From Pseudomonadota bacterium (GTDB lineage: Bacteria > Pseudomonadota > Gammaproteobacteria > Burkholderiales > Gallionellaceae), in contig JAJZUP010000001.1 in NCBI GenBank assembly GCA_021848465.1, positions 806,001 to 870,000 on the forward strand: a stretch of 64,000 nt of DNA. The letters run 5' to 3'. This document shows positions 51,777-61,893 of this stretch, one piece after another. The notes beneath the pieces were generated by a model. That model had not been told where the DNA came from, searched no databases, and worked only from the letters and a program-made list of their open reading frames with translations. The position numbers were made by a program, and so were the translations under genes. Numbering within the stretch: the first letter of the stretch is position 1; every line of letters starts with the position of its first letter.

Positions 51777-53399
51777 CTATGCCGGGGCGAAACTGATGCG
51801 CTCGTAGTCGCCGCCCTTGTCCACGCTGAAGCCCATTTTGACGGTCTCGGTCTTGCCGTCGAGGTGGGTGATCTCCGCCAGATGGTTGGCATGGAAAAAT
51901 TCGCGCGGCACGATCAGGCTGGGCGGGGTTTTCAGCGCCGGTACCGCCGGCAGCAGCAGCGCGGCATCGGTGCGGTCGGCCAGGCTGGCATTGAGGCCTT
52001 GCTCGCGAATCGCGATGGGTTCGGCGATACCGGGGAAATACTGGATGCCCATGCGCAACTGGCCGCTCTGCGTGACGACCAGCCAACTGGTTCGCCCGAT
52101 GATGAAGGCCGATGCATCGCTCGGCTTGAGCGCAACCAGGTGGTGCACACCGACACGTCCTCCGGCAGAGACAACGCGCACGACGCGCGAGCCGAGCAGG
52201 CTTTCGTTTTCGATCTGCCATTGCTCCAGCGCGAAACCCATTTCGGCGGCATTGAAACGGTCGGTGTCGGACAGCACCTCGCCAAAGGCCACGATCTGTT
52301 TGTAGATCGCGCTGTCGTCGCCCGGTTTGCGCCGCGGCGCCTTGAACGGCTTGTGTGCGATGTGCGCGTAAATTGCTTCGATGCCGAAGCACAGCTCCGC
52401 CGAACTGGCGACGGTGTGGCGTTCGGATTTACGCTGTTCGGCCGGCTCGCAGCAGTAGCGGTGCAGCAGGTTGAGGAATTCCGCGCAATCGGACGAGCTG
52501 CACTCCGGCCCCAGCTCGAGCTGTTCGGCCGATTGCCCTTGCTGCAACAGGATGGTTTTCACGCGCAGCAATTTGCTCAGCGGCACCATCGGCAGGTAGC
52601 GCACGCTTGACCCAGGGCGGACGAATTGCGCGGCCTGCAAGCCTTGGTCGCTCGCCAGGTCGACGGCCAGCGGCGGCGCGTCTTCCTTGCTGGCCGCGTA
52701 CTGGTGCTCGACGCTGAATACGTCGCGCCATTGCGTCAGCCAGCGATCCAGCAGTTGCAATTGCCCGCGCGTCAGTTCGAACGGGCGCACATGGCAGGCC
52801 AGCAGGGTCTTGGCATACACCGACAAACAGGTGCTGGGCTGTGCGGATGGGTGCAGCGCATCCGCCACTTCGCGGCGCGGGAAGTCCTGCTCCTCGGCAA
52901 AGGCGAACAAGCTATGCAGCTGGTGCCAGAGCTTGCTGTCGAACTCATAACCGGTGCGCAGGTACTCGAAGATTTGCAGCCCGGTGTAACGCAGGCAGCG
53001 TTGCGTCAGCAAGGCTGCCAGGTCGGCCACCTGACGGTCGCCGGCCAATAGTGCCTGCAGGCAGCGCTGGTAGCCTTGCACCAGTCCTTGCCACAGGCCG
53101 GCGATCGCGACGAACACGGTCAACTCGTCATGGCTGAGCGGCAGCTTTTTCGAGATCAGTTTCTTGGCGTAGTCGCGCTGCACCAGCACGATGGTTTCGC
53201 GCAGCAGCTCGAGGGTCTGCAAGCGGTCTTGCGCGCGCAGCGGGTAGCGGTTGAATTCGTCCAGTTGCGCGCGCAGGATGCCGTGGGCCTGGTGCAGATT
53301 GGTCAATTGCAACTGCTGCAACCAACTGCGGCATGACGCCGCGTCGGTAAAGGCGGGGCGCGCGCGGTCGTCGGTCGGGTCCAGGGGCAGGTCGAGCAT
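51777..53399 (-). CDS. 540-residue conserved-looking cytosolic protein of unknown function
   Basis: No signal peptide or membrane segment. The first half (about 20-230) is predicted helix-rich (LQTLELLRETIVLVQRDYAKK, LTQRCLRYTGLQIFEYLRTG) and the second half beta-rich (about 320-540, with RVVRVVSAGGRVGVHHLVAL). An RxxxR-type RKSER occurs at 323-327, followed by a beta-rich domain, which weakly resembles a PilZ c-di-GMP-binding domain, but a D/NxSxxG motif is not evident. Monocistronic. I do not recognise the family. Confidence 0.7.
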   Translation of the reverse strand: MLDLPLDPTDDRARPAFTDAASCRSWLQQLQLTNLHQAHGILRAQLDEFNRYPLRAQDRLQTLELLRETIVLVQRDYAKKLISKKLPLSHDELTVFVAIAGLWQGLVQGYQRCLQALLAGDRQVADLAALLTQRCLRYTGLQIFEYLRTGYEFDSKLWHQLHSLFAFAEEQDFPRREVADALHPSAQPSTCLSVYAKTLLACHVRPFELTRGQLQLLDRWLTQWRDVFSVEHQYAASKEDAPPLAVDLASDQGLQAAQFVRPGSSVRYLPMVPLSKLLRVKTILLQQGQSAEQLELGPECSSSDCAEFLNLLHRYCCEPAEQRKSERHTVASSAELCFGIEAIYAHIAHKPFKAPRRKPGDDSAIYKQIVAFGEVLSDTDRFNAAEMGFALEQWQIENESLLGSRVVRVVSAGGRVGVHHLVALKPSDASAFIIGRTSWLVVTQSGQLRMGIQYFPGIAEPIAIREQGLNASLADRTDAALLLPAVPALKTPPSLIVPREFFHANHLAEITHLDGKTETVKMGFSVDKGGDYERISFAPA

Positions 53400-53539
53400 G
53401 GTGGCTGGGAGTCAGGATTCGGGGGAGTGGCGGTGCGTTTGCGTGGTGGTCGTTTTGTAGTTTTGCATACTAATCCCTGAGGTTCGGTTTCTCAAATCCT
53501 AATTCCTAAATCCTGACCCGCACTCCCAATTCCAGAATC

Positions 53540-56500
53540 CTAAAGCAGCACGCGTTCGATGCCGCCGTTATTGGCCTTCTCCACATAGTCGGCGAGCCAG
53601 TTGGCGCCGAGCCGGTGACGAGCCATTTCCACCACCACGTATTCGGCGCGCGTGCCGGCATCCTCGTCATAACGCGACAAACCTTGCTGGCAAGCCGGGC
53701 AGGAGGTCAGGATTTTTACCTCGCCGGCATAGCCATCGGCGCGCAACGCATCCACCCCTTTGCGCATTTCTTCTTCCTTGCGGAACCTGACCTGGGTGGC
53801 AATCGGAGGGTTGCTCAGCCCCCAGGTGCCGGATTCGCCGCAGCAGCGGTCGTTCAGCGGCACTTTCTGGTTCATCAGCTCGCCCACGACTTTCAGCGGT
53901 GCATAGGTCTTCATCGGCGTATGGCACGGGTCGTGGTACATGTAGCGCAAGCCGGTTGCCTGCTCCAGTTTGATGCCTTTTTCCAGCAAATATTCGTGGA
54001 TGTCGAGCAGGCGGCAGCCCGGGAAAATCTTGTCGAACTGGTATTTCAGCAACTGGTCCATGCAGGTGCCGCACGAGACGATCACGGTCTTGATGTCGAG
54101 GTAGTTCAGCGTGTTGGCGACGCGATGGAACAGCACGCGGTTCTCGGTGGTGATACGGTTGCCCTTGTCTTCGTTGCCGGTCGCGCTTTGCGGATAACCG
54201 CAGCACAGGTAGCCGGGCGGCAGCACGGTGATCGCGCCCGCTTCATACAGCATGGCCTGGGTTGCCAGCCCCACTTCGCTGAACAGGCGTTCCGAGCCGC
54301 AGCCGGGGAAATAGAATACCGCCTCGGACTCCTCGCTGGTTTTGCGCGGGTCGCGCACGATCGGGACAATGGTGTTGTCCTCGATGTCGAGCAGAGCGCG
54401 TGCGGTCTTCTTCGGCAGGTTGCCGGGCAGCGGCTTGTTGAAGAAGTGGATCACTTGCGCCTGCAATGGCGCAGCACCCACCGTGGCGGGCGGATGCGCC
54501 ACCTGCTTGCGGAACAACCCCAGCGACCGGGCAATGCGGTAGCCGCTGCGCTGTGCCTTGTAGGCCCACTCGATCATGACCTTGCGCATCAGCTTGATGG
54601 TCGCCGGATTGGCGGCGTTCAGGTACAGCATCGACAGCGACGAGACCGGGCTGAATTTCTTCTTGCCCTGTACGCGCAGGAAATTGCGCATCGCGACCGT
54701 CACATCGCCGAAATCGATATTGACCGGGCACGGGTTCACGCAGCGGTGGCACACTGTGCAATGGTTTGCCACATCGTTGAATTCGGCGAAATGCGCGATC
54801 GAGACGCCGCGCCGCGTCTGCTCCTCGTACAGGAATGCCTCGATCAGCAGCGAAGTGGCGAGGATCTTGTTGCGCGGCGAGTACAGCAGGTTGGCGCGCG
54901 GCACGTGCGTGGTGCACACCGGCTTGCATTTTCCGCAGCGCAGGCAATCCTTGATCGAGTCGGAGATGTTGCCGAGCTCGCTCTTTTCCAGGATCAGGCT
55001 CTCCAGCTCCATCAGGTTGAAGCTGGGCGTATAGGCGCGCTCCAGGTTGCTGCCCGGCAGCAGCTTGCCCTTGTTGAAATGTCCGTGCGGATCGACCTGC
55101 TGCTTGTAGGCGATGAACGGCGCGATTTCGCCGGCTTCGAGGAAGTCGAACTTGGTAATGCCGATGCCGTGCTCGCCCGAGATGACGCCGCCGAGATCCT
55201 TGGCCAGCTGCATGATGCGATCCACCGCCGCATAGGCCTGCTGCAGCATCGCGTAGTCATCCGAGTTGACCGGGATGTTGGTGTGTACGTTGCCGTCGCC
55301 CGCGTGCATGTGCAGCGCCACGAACACGCGGCTCTTCAGCACGCGCTGGTGCACCGCCCCGCATTGTTCCAGGATGGGCGCGTAGGTGTTGCCGCTGAAA
55401 ATCTGGCGCAGCGGCTCGCGCACTTCCTGCTTCCAGCTGGCGCGCAGCATGTGGCGCTGCACTGCGTCGAACACGCTGCGCGCGTCCTGATGCGCGTCCG
55501 GTGCGAAGGGGCAGGATGCAAGCGCAGCATCCAGGTGGTCGAGCAACCATTGCCAGCGTGCGCGCACGTCGGCCAGCAATTGCTGTGCGTTCTGGCGGCG
55601 CTCGCCGAGCAGTTCGGCATCGCCCAGCTGCGCGTCATCCTGGTAGTGCAGCGGCAGGTCGCCGGCAAAGAATTCGTCCAGCGCGTCCAGCAGCTTGAGC
55701 TTGTTGTGCAACGACAACTCGATATTGATGCGTTCGATGCCGTCGCAATAATCGCCCATGCGCGGCAGCGGGATGACCACGTCTTCGTTGATCTTGAAGG
55801 CGTTGGTGTGTTTGGCGATCGCGGCGGTGCGTGCGCGGTCGAGCCAGAATTTCTTGCGCGCCTCGGCGGTGACGGCGATGAAGCCCTCGCCGTGGCGCAG
55901 GTTGGCGCGGCGCACGATTTCCGAGGCCATTTCCGCGGCGGCGTTCTCGTCGTTGCTGGCGACATCGGCGATCAGCACCATCTTCGGGCGCGTCCCGCGC
56001 CGGGCCTTGGTCGCGTAACCCACGGCTTTCAGGTAGCGCTCATCCAGATGCTCCAACCCGGCGAGAAACACCGGCGAGCCGGCGCGGTTGTTCAGCAGCG
56101 AAGTGATTTCGACGATGGCCGGAACGGCCTCGCGTACCTGGCCGAAAAACTCCAGGCAGACCGTGCGCGTGTGGCGGAATTCGCGGTGCAGGATGAAGCG
56201 CGCCGAGGTGATGATGCCGTCGCAGCCTTCTTTCTGGACACCGGGCAGGCCGGCAAGGAATTTGTCGGTGACATCCTTGCCCAGGCCGGTCTTGCGGAAA
56301 CTGCTGCCGGGAATCTCGAGTATCTCGGGCTCGCCCTGCAGCGTGCGCCCATCGGCGGCGAAACGGCTGATGCGGAAGCGCGCGGTTTCGACATCGTGGA
56401 TTTTGCCGAGATTGTGGTCGAGACGCTCGACCTGCATCCACAGGCCGTCCGGCGTGACCATCTTCCACGACGCCAGGTTGTCGAGCGCGGTGCCCCACAT

Positions 56501-57385
56501 CACGGCTTTCTTGCCGCCTGCGTTCATGGCGACGTTGCCTCCGATACAGGAGGCGTCGGCCGAGGTCGGGTCGACCGCGAATACCAGCCCATTGGTTTCG
56601 GCAGCCTCCATCACGCGCCGCGTCACCACGCCCGCGCCGCAATGGATGGTGGCGTAGGGCGCGGCCAGGCCGGGCAGCACGGTCTGTTCGACCGCGGAAA
56701 TCGCGTCCAGCTTTTCGGTGTTGATGACGGCGGAAAGCTTGGTGAGCGGTACGGCGCCGCCGGTGTAGCCGGTGCCGCCGCCGCGCGGGATCAGCGTCAG
56801 GCCCAATTCGATACAGGCGCGCACCAGCGGGGCGACCTCGTCTTCGCTGTCCGGATGCAGCACCACGAACGGGTATTCCACGCGCCAGTCGGTGGCGTCG
56901 GTGACATGCGAGACGCGCGCCAGTCCGTCGAACTGGATGTTGTCGCGGCGCGTGTGGCGCGCCAGCTCGTGCAGCGCACGGGCACGCAGTTGCAGCGTAT
57001 GCTCGAAATCGGCTTCAAAGGTATCCACCGCGCGGTGGGCCAGCTCCAGCAGGCGCTGCACCGAATGGTTTTGTGTCGGGCTGGCCGCGTCTGCGGTGGC
57101 TGCGCGCCGGTCCTCGATGGCGTTCAGGCGGTGGCGCAACGCGCCGACCAGCGCGGCGCGGCGCTTGCGGTTGCCGAGCAGGTCGTCCTGCAGGTAGGGG
57201 TTGCGGCTGATGACCCAGATGTCGCCCAGCACCTCATACAGCATGCGTGCCGAACGTCCGGTGCGGCGCTCGTCGCGGAGTGTCTCGATAATTTCCCAGG
57301 CTTCCTGGCCGAGAATGCGGATTGCAATCTCGCGGTCGGAGAACGAGGTGTAGTTATAGGGAATTTCGCGGAGCCGGGCGTTCAT
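53540..57385 (-). CDS. FAD-linked oxidase/Fe-S oxidoreductase fusion with DUF3683 N-terminus
   Basis: A very large (1281-residue) cytosolic flavoprotein. Residues 1-120 are DUF3683; about 165-390 is an FAD-binding domain ([32 protein letters not shown]) and about 400-770 its C-terminal oxidase part with [12 protein letters not shown]. Two 4Fe-4S motifs follow ([11 protein letters not shown] near 812, [12 protein letters not shown] near 876), then two CCG domains (CCGYPQS near 1060, CCGESG near 1180). It combines GlcD/Dld-like and GlpC/LldE-like parts, so oxidation of a 2-hydroxy acid such as D-lactate or 2-hydroxyglutarate is inferred. Confidence 0.88.
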   Translation of the reverse strand: MNARLREIPYNYTSFSDREIAIRILGQEAWEIIETLRDERRTGRSARMLYEVLGDIWVISRNPYLQDDLLGNRKRRAALVGALRHRLNAIEDRRAATADAASPTQNHSVQRLLELAHRAVDTFEADFEHTLQLRARALHELARHTRRDNIQFDGLARVSHVTDATDWRVEYPFVVLHPDSEDEVAPLVRACIELGLTLIPRGGGTGYTGGAVPLTKLSAVINTEKLDAISAVEQTVLPGLAAPYATIHCGAGVVTRRVMEAAETNGLVFAVDPTSADASCIGGNVAMNAGGKKAVMWGTALDNLASWKMVTPDGLWMQVERLDHNLGKIHDVETARFRISRFAADGRTLQGEPEILEIPGSSFRKTGLGKDVTDKFLAGLPGVQKEGCDGIITSARFILHREFRHTRTVCLEFFGQVREAVPAIVEITSLLNNRAGSPVFLAGLEHLDERYLKAVGYATKARRGTRPKMVLIADVASNDENAAAEMASEIVRRANLRHGEGFIAVTAEARKKFWLDRARTAAIAKHTNAFKINEDVVIPLPRMGDYCDGIERINIELSLHNKLKLLDALDEFFAGDLPLHYQDDAQLGDAELLGERRQNAQQLLADVRARWQWLLDHLDAALASCPFAPDAHQDARSVFDAVQRHMLRASWKQEVREPLRQIFSGNTYAPILEQCGAVHQRVLKSRVFVALHMHAGDGNVHTNIPVNSDDYAMLQQAYAAVDRIMQLAKDLGGVISGEHGIGITKFDFLEAGEIAPFIAYKQQVDPHGHFNKGKLLPGSNLERAYTPSFNLMELESLILEKSELGNISDSIKDCLRCGKCKPVCTTHVPRANLLYSPRNKILATSLLIEAFLYEEQTRRGVSIAHFAEFNDVANHCTVCHRCVNPCPVNIDFGDVTVAMRNFLRVQGKKKFSPVSSLSMLYLNAANPATIKLMRKVMIEWAYKAQRSGYRIARSLGLFRKQVAHPPATVGAAPLQAQVIHFFNKPLPGNLPKKTARALLDIEDNTIVPIVRDPRKTSEESEAVFYFPGCGSERLFSEVGLATQAMLYEAGAITVLPPGYLCCGYPQSATGNEDKGNRITTENRVLFHRVANTLNYLDIKTVIVSCGTCMDQLLKYQFDKIFPGCRLLDIHEYLLEKGIKLEQATGLRYMYHDPCHTPMKTYAPLKVVGELMNQKVPLNDRCCGESGTWGLSNPPIATQVRFRKEEEMRKGVDALRADGYAGEVKILTSCPACQQGLSRYDEDAGTRAEYVVVEMARHRLGANWLADYVEKANNGGIERVLL

Positions 57386-57479
57386 ACCGTAGGTCTTGTC
57401 AGTAAGGCGCGCATTCTACCGCAATGCGCACCGATGCTCGACCCTCACGCAAACAGGGGCGAACTGGTAAGCTCTGTCC

Positions 57480-58025
57480 ATGCAGACAAATCCGGAAAAT
57501 CCCTCCTTGCGGCTGTTCTTTGCGCTGTGGCCGCAACCTGCCGAGCAACAGGCGCTGGCAGGCTGGCAGCCTGCGCTGCACCAACTGTGCGGCGGCTCGC
57601 CGATGCAGGAGAGCACCCTGCATTGCACGCTGGTGTTCCTCGGTGCGACCGCAGCGGAGCGGCTTGAGGCGCTGCTGCTGGCGGCACAGGAGGTGGAGTG
57701 GCAGGGCTTCGAGATTTGCCTGGATGAGGCGCGCTACTGGGGGCATAACCATATCGCCTATGCCGCGCCGCGCCGGGTTCCGCGGCAACTGGAGACGCTG
57801 GTGGCGGCCTTGGAGCAGCGCCTGCGCCGCCACCGTTTCGCATTCGAGGCGCGCGCATACAAGCCGCATGTCACGCTGCTGCGCCATGTGCACTGGCGCG
57901 ATGTACCGTTGCCGCAGATGCCGCCGCTACACTGGCGCGTACAGGAGTTCGCGCTGGTGCAATCGCTCGGGGACGAGCACGGTGCGCGCTACGAGGTGCT
58001 GGCGCGCTTCCCTGCGTCGACATGA
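57480..58025 (+). CDS. thpR: RNA 2',3'-cyclic phosphodiesterase
   Basis: A 181-residue 2H phosphoesterase (also called LigT). The two catalytic motifs are HCTLVF (H48, T50) and HVTLLR (H130, T132). It opens terminal 2',3'-cyclic phosphates on RNA. The start MQTNPENPSLRLFFALWP fits the family. It is divergent from the FAD/Fe-S gene, 94 bases apart. Confidence 0.93.
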   Translation: MQTNPENPSLRLFFALWPQPAEQQALAGWQPALHQLCGGSPMQESTLHCTLVFLGATAAERLEALLLAAQEVEWQGFEICLDEARYWGHNHIAYAAPRRVPRQLETLVAALEQRLRRHRFAFEARAYKPHVTLLRHVHWRDVPLPQMPPLHWRVQEFALVQSLGDEHGARYEVLARFPAST

Positions 58026-58085
58026 AGGTATACAGCCCCGCTTGCCGGGGGGGCGAGGTATTGAAGGATTTGAGGAGGAGTTGGG

Positions 58086-59279
58086 ATGAGCAATACAAAA
58101 CAGGTGGATATGCAGTTAATGTCGTTGGGCATGGTTGCGGTACTGACGGCACAGTTCCTTTCCGCGCTGGCCGACAACGCGGTGCTCATCGCTGCCATCG
58201 CCATCGTGAAATCGCGGGGGCTGCCGAACCTTGTGCCGCTGTTGCAGGAATCCTTCCTGGTGCCTTTCATCCTGCTCGCGCCTTTTGTCGGGCAGCTTGC
58301 CGACAGCTTTCCCAAGGGGCGCGTGATGCTGGCGGCAAACCTGCTCAAGCTGGTGGGAGCGCTGGGCATGATGGCGGGCGTCAATCCGCTTGCCGCTTAT
58401 GCTGTCATCGGCATTGGTGCCGCGATGTATTCGCCCGCCAAGTACGGCATCCTCGCGCAGATGTTCGGCCCGGAAAAGCTGGTGCGCGCCAACGGCATGA
58501 TGGAGGGCTCGACCATCGTCGCCATCCTGCTGGGCGTGCTGCTGGGCGGCTGGCTGGCTGACTATTCAATGCAATGGGCTTTTGCCGGCGTGGTGGCGGC
58601 CTACAGTGTCGCCGCGCTTGCCAACCTGTTCATTCCGCGGCTTCCTCCCGAGAAAACGGGCGAGAGTTTTCATCCCCTCTTGCTGCTGAAGAAATTCGCG
58701 GGCGTGCTCGTGTTGCTGTCCAGGAACAAGGATGCGCGTTTCACCCTTCTCGGCACGAGCGTGTTCTGGGGCAGCGGCACGACCTTGCGCCTGATGCTGT
58801 TCGCCTGGGTGCCGGCCGTGCTGCTTATCACCGACAACCAGACCCCGGCCAACCTGATGGGCGCGGTGTCCGTCGGCATTGTGCTCGGCGCAGTGGTGGC
58901 TGGGCTGTGGATATCGCTTGCCAATGTCAATCGCGCCTTGCTTGGCGGTTTGCTGCTCGGGCCGGCCGTGCTTGCACTGGCGTTTGTCCACTCGCTGTAT
59001 CCGGCCTATGTGCTGATGGTCGCCATCGGCCTGTGCGGCGGTCTGTTTGTCGTGCCGCTGAATGCCTTGCTGCAAGAGCGCGGTCACGAAAGTGTCGGTG
59101 CGGGCAATGCGCTGGCGGTGCAGAATTTTGCCGAGAACATCGCCATGCTGTTGTTCGTGGGAGCATACAGCGCAACGGCAGCGGCGGGCATGCCGGTGCA
59201 GGCTGCCGCGGTGTGGTTCGGGGCGATCATGCTGGTCATTCTCGGCGTGCTGGCCGCGTCCAGGCTCAGGCCGAAGTGA
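58086..59279 (+). CDS. lplT: lysophospholipid transporter LplT
   Basis: A 397-residue major-facilitator protein with twelve membrane helices and LplT phrases FLSALADNAVLIAAIAIVK, FVGQLADSFPKGRVM and YSPAKYGILAQMFG. LplT flips lysophospholipids inward for reacylation by Aas. No aas gene is adjacent here. GGAGGAG lies before the ATG (58077-58083). It follows thpR by 60 bases. Confidence 0.93.
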   Translation: MSNTKQVDMQLMSLGMVAVLTAQFLSALADNAVLIAAIAIVKSRGLPNLVPLLQESFLVPFILLAPFVGQLADSFPKGRVMLAANLLKLVGALGMMAGVNPLAAYAVIGIGAAMYSPAKYGILAQMFGPEKLVRANGMMEGSTIVAILLGVLLGGWLADYSMQWAFAGVVAAYSVAALANLFIPRLPPEKTGESFHPLLLLKKFAGVLVLLSRNKDARFTLLGTSVFWGSGTTLRLMLFAWVPAVLLITDNQTPANLMGAVSVGIVLGAVVAGLWISLANVNRALLGGLLLGPAVLALAFVHSLYPAYVLMVAIGLCGGLFVVPLNALLQERGHESVGAGNALAVQNFAENIAMLLFVGAYSATAAAGMPVQAAAVWFGAIMLVILGVLAASRLRPK

Positions 59280-59324
59280 GGAGCAAGCAGTACCTGTCCT
59301 GGGAAAACGCTTCCCGGTGCATGC

Positions 59325-61271
59325 CTACTGGCCCGGCGGCATGAGGCGGTTGTTCATCTGCCCCTGGCTGGTGACCTGGTAGGCGGCGAGCAAATCCTGC
59401 TCCATGGCGTCGAGTTGCGTTGCGGACAAGTTGCCGCCCGCGCTGACGCGGCGCGTCAGGTCGTGCGAGACCCAGCCCTGGGCGGTGATCCAGTCCAGCA
59501 CATCGCCGCGCACCGACAGCGAAGCGCGCGTTTCCGGATGCGTGGCGTCGAACAGCGAGCGGCCGAGGCCGGCATAGCCGGTCGACCAGCCGCCGAGGTC
59601 GATCAGCGTCGGCAGGATGTCGAACTGGCTGCCGAACTGCGGGTCAATTCCGCTCGGGACGCCCGGCCCGACGATCAGCAGCGGGATATGGAACAAATTG
59701 GGCACCAGGTCCACATGCTCCACGAACTCGTTGGCGTGGTCGGCCGTGATCACGAAAATCGTGTTGTCGTAGTAGCCGGCCTTCTTGGCGGACTCGATGA
59801 ACTGGCCCAGCGCCCAGTCGGCGTAATACAGCGAGTTCAGGAAGGACTCGAGGTCGGTCTTGCCGGGATACTTGTGCCAGCGCTCATCCGGAATGATCCA
59901 GGGCACGTGCGTGGTCGAGGTGAAGATGAAGCCGAGGAATGGTTTTTTGGCTGCCGCGAACAGGCGGTTGGCCTCCTGGAAAGTATTGTGGTCCCAGGTG
60001 CCCCAGGTCGAAGGCGGCTTCGGGTGCTCATGCATTTCCGGGATTTCCTGCGCGCCGCGGTAGGTGCTGAAACCGGCGCGCGCGGAAACCGCATCGAAGC
60101 GTAGCGAGCCGTGGTCGCTGCTTTGCAGGAAGAACGTCTCATAGCCTTGCTGGCGTGCGATTTCGCCCATGTAGCTCTGGCGGTTCTGCTCCAGCCCCTC
60201 GCCGAGGAACGGCATGCTCGGGAAAGTGGGCAGGCTGGCGAGGATGGACTCCGCGCCCTGGATCGAGCGCTGGCCGTTGGCGTAGAAATGGGTGTACAGC
60301 CGCCCCTGTTTGGCGAGCGCGTCGAAGTTCGGCGTTACGCCGAGCGGCGGCAGGCCCATCTGCTGGCGCAGGGCGTCGATATGCAGCGCGCCCCAGCTTT
60401 CCAGCATCAGCACCACCACGTTGGGCTTGGGTTTGGCCGGCGGCGTGTAGCGCTGCTGGTAGAGCGGATAGTCCTTGTCCGGAAATACCGAGTGCGGCCC
60501 GGCCAGGTGCTGTTGCACGCGCGCCGCAGCCTGGGCGGGCGGCATGAAGGTTTTCAGCGGCGGCGTGGTATCGGCCAGCGCGCGCGACATCGCGAATGCC
60601 CCGTTCAGCGCGAGATAGCCCTGCGGCAGTGAATCGTTGAAGAACGCCTCGCCCACGCTGATTGGCTTGCCGGTGAAGCCGCCGCGCCCGAGCACCAGCA
60701 TGGCGACGAACAGCAGCGGCAGCGCAACCAGGCGCAGCCACACCCGTACCCCGCGCGGCGGGGTGGGGATCGGCGTCAGCACGCTGCGCCAGAACCAGGC
60801 GCCGAGCAGGGCTGCCGCGCCGAACAGCAGCAGCGAGCCGCGGTATTCGCTGAATGCAATGCGCACCATCGAATCCATGTCCGCCGACAGCGTGTTGATC
60901 TCGGAGCCGACATGGCGGTGCACATAGCCGAAATACACCGCGTCGATGATCATCATCAGGATGAACACCAGCAAGGCCAGGTACACCAGCCAGCCCCACA
61001 GGCGTTGCCACAGCACGTGGTGGCTCCAGCGGAACGGCAGCAGCAACAGCAGCAGCGGGATGCCGATCACCATCACCGCCATCGAGAAATCGAAGCGCAG
61101 CCCGACCAGGAAGGAGGCCAGCACCTGGCTAAAGCTGAGGCTGCTGAAATCCTGCGGGTAGCCGAGGTAGAGCCCGAGCCGGATCAGGGTGGCCGGCAAC
61201 AGGAACAGGATCATCAGGATGGCGATACGCCCATAGGGGTGGGCGTGCAGGGCGGTGAGTCGTTTTTTCAT
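59325..61271 (-). CDS. LTA-synthase-like sulfatase/phosphoglycerol transferase family protein
   Basis: A 648-residue membrane enzyme. Five N-terminal helices (to about 210) precede a periplasmic alkaline-phosphatase-fold domain. The metal residue is in NVVVLMLESWG, the nucleophile region is NGQRSIQGAES (Ser where relatives usually have Thr), then ITADHANE and a conserved His (LFHIPLLIV). Gram-negative members move glycerol-phosphate, phosphoethanolamine or similar groups onto periplasmic glycans or lipids. The exact transfer is unknown; it neighbours lplT, which fits a lipid-envelope context. Confidence 0.85.
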   Translation of the reverse strand: MKKRLTALHAHPYGRIAILMILFLLPATLIRLGLYLGYPQDFSSLSFSQVLASFLVGLRFDFSMAVMVIGIPLLLLLLPFRWSHHVLWQRLWGWLVYLALLVFILMMIIDAVYFGYVHRHVGSEINTLSADMDSMVRIAFSEYRGSLLLFGAAALLGAWFWRSVLTPIPTPPRGVRVWLRLVALPLLFVAMLVLGRGGFTGKPISVGEAFFNDSLPQGYLALNGAFAMSRALADTTPPLKTFMPPAQAAARVQQHLAGPHSVFPDKDYPLYQQRYTPPAKPKPNVVVLMLESWGALHIDALRQQMGLPPLGVTPNFDALAKQGRLYTHFYANGQRSIQGAESILASLPTFPSMPFLGEGLEQNRQSYMGEIARQQGYETFFLQSSDHGSLRFDAVSARAGFSTYRGAQEIPEMHEHPKPPSTWGTWDHNTFQEANRLFAAAKKPFLGFIFTSTTHVPWIIPDERWHKYPGKTDLESFLNSLYYADWALGQFIESAKKAGYYDNTIFVITADHANEFVEHVDLVPNLFHIPLLIVGPGVPSGIDPQFGSQFDILPTLIDLGGWSTGYAGLGRSLFDATHPETRASLSVRGDVLDWITAQGWVSHDLTRRVSAGGNLSATQLDAMEQDLLAAYQVTSQGQMNNRLMPPGQ

Positions 61272-61282
61272 GGGGCGCTATT

Positions 61283-61432
61283 CTAGCAGGCTGCTGGAAT
61301 ACGTAGCGAGGATGGTCAAATGCAAGGCGCACGGCACGCAGCGACCGAGACATATCGAGTAGATAGGCGAGGAAGTGAGTACCGCGTAACGCCGCAGATG
61401 ACCACCGCAGTAGTTTTCCAGCAGCCTGCTAG
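61283..61432. mobile_element. 150-bp MITE-like element
   Basis: Perfect 17-bp terminal inverted repeats, CTAGCAGGCTGCTGGAA (61283-61299) and TTCCAGCAGCCTGCTAG (61416-61432), bound a GC-rich interior that is itself partly self-complementary (GGATGGTCA near the left end faces GATGACCACC near the right end). No ORF and no clear target duplication are seen. It lies just before rpmE, 11 bases after the upstream gene start. Confidence 0.7.
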
Positions 61433-61479
61433 CGTATTGGCGCGGCTGTACCGGTTCGGGGGCGGGGGATCGGGCAGGG

Positions 61480-61508
61480 TTGCACACCGGGGTGGATTCG
61501 TGGATAAT
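61480..61508 (+). promoter_or_regulatory. sigma70 promoter of rpmE
   Basis: TTGCAC (61480-61485) and GATAAT (61503-61508) with a 17-base spacer, about 60 bases before the rpmE ATG. The MITE-like element ends 47 bases upstream. Confidence 0.7.
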
Positions 61509-61566
61509 CCGCGCCCTCCTGTGTGCGTACTTTTGCCGCACCACCCATTTGAAGAGAGAGAACGCC

Positions 61567-61785
61567 ATGAAACCCGAAATTCATCCAGCCTACGCCGACG
61601 TTGCTGTGAACTGCAGCTGCGGTAATACATTTACTACCCGCTCGACCCTGGGCCGCCCGCTGCATATCGAAGTATGCTCCGAGTGCCACCCATACTACAC
61701 CGGCACCCAGAAGATCGTGGACACCGCCGGCCGCGTCGAGAAGTTCCGCCAGAAGTACAGCATGAAGGGCGGCAAGGCTGCGTAA
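61567..61785 (+). CDS. rpmE: 50S ribosomal protein L31
   Basis: A 72-residue ribosomal protein of the zinc-binding type, with C16, C18, C37 and C40 ([14 protein letters not shown]) and the family opening MKPEIHPAY. The ATG at 61567 is preceded by GAGAGAGAA; the open frame from 61480 includes the promoter. Retention of all four Cys means it is the zinc-dependent form (C+), not the zinc-free paralogue. Confidence 0.97.
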   Translation: MKPEIHPAYADVAVNCSCGNTFTTRSTLGRPLHIEVCSECHPYYTGTQKIVDTAGRVEKFRQKYSMKGGKAA

Positions 61786-61810
61786 GCAACCTGTTTGACC
61801 CGCTTCAAGG

Positions 61811-61834
61811 AAGGCAGCATAGGCTGCCTTTTTT
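61811..61834 (+). terminator. terminator of rpmE
   Basis: AAGGCAGC-ATAG-GCTGCCTT followed by TTTT; 26 bases after the rpmE stop. Confidence 0.93.
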
Positions 61835-61893
61835 GTTTCTCGCCGCCCAGCGCTTTGCCGCATAATAGGCGGCCTTCATAATCCGGCCCCGGC

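Noticed and set aside
53400-53539. Repeated AATCCTAA words in the gap between the 540-residue gene and the FAD/Fe-S gene
   Set aside because: Only a few imperfect short copies without regular spacing; no array and no function apparent.
53615-57667. 1350-codon plus-strand open frame opposite the FAD/Fe-S gene
   Set aside because: It is the mirror of a high-GC coding frame; its protein is Arg/His/Ala-biased and lacks motifs, while the minus-strand protein has FAD, 4Fe-4S and CCG motifs.
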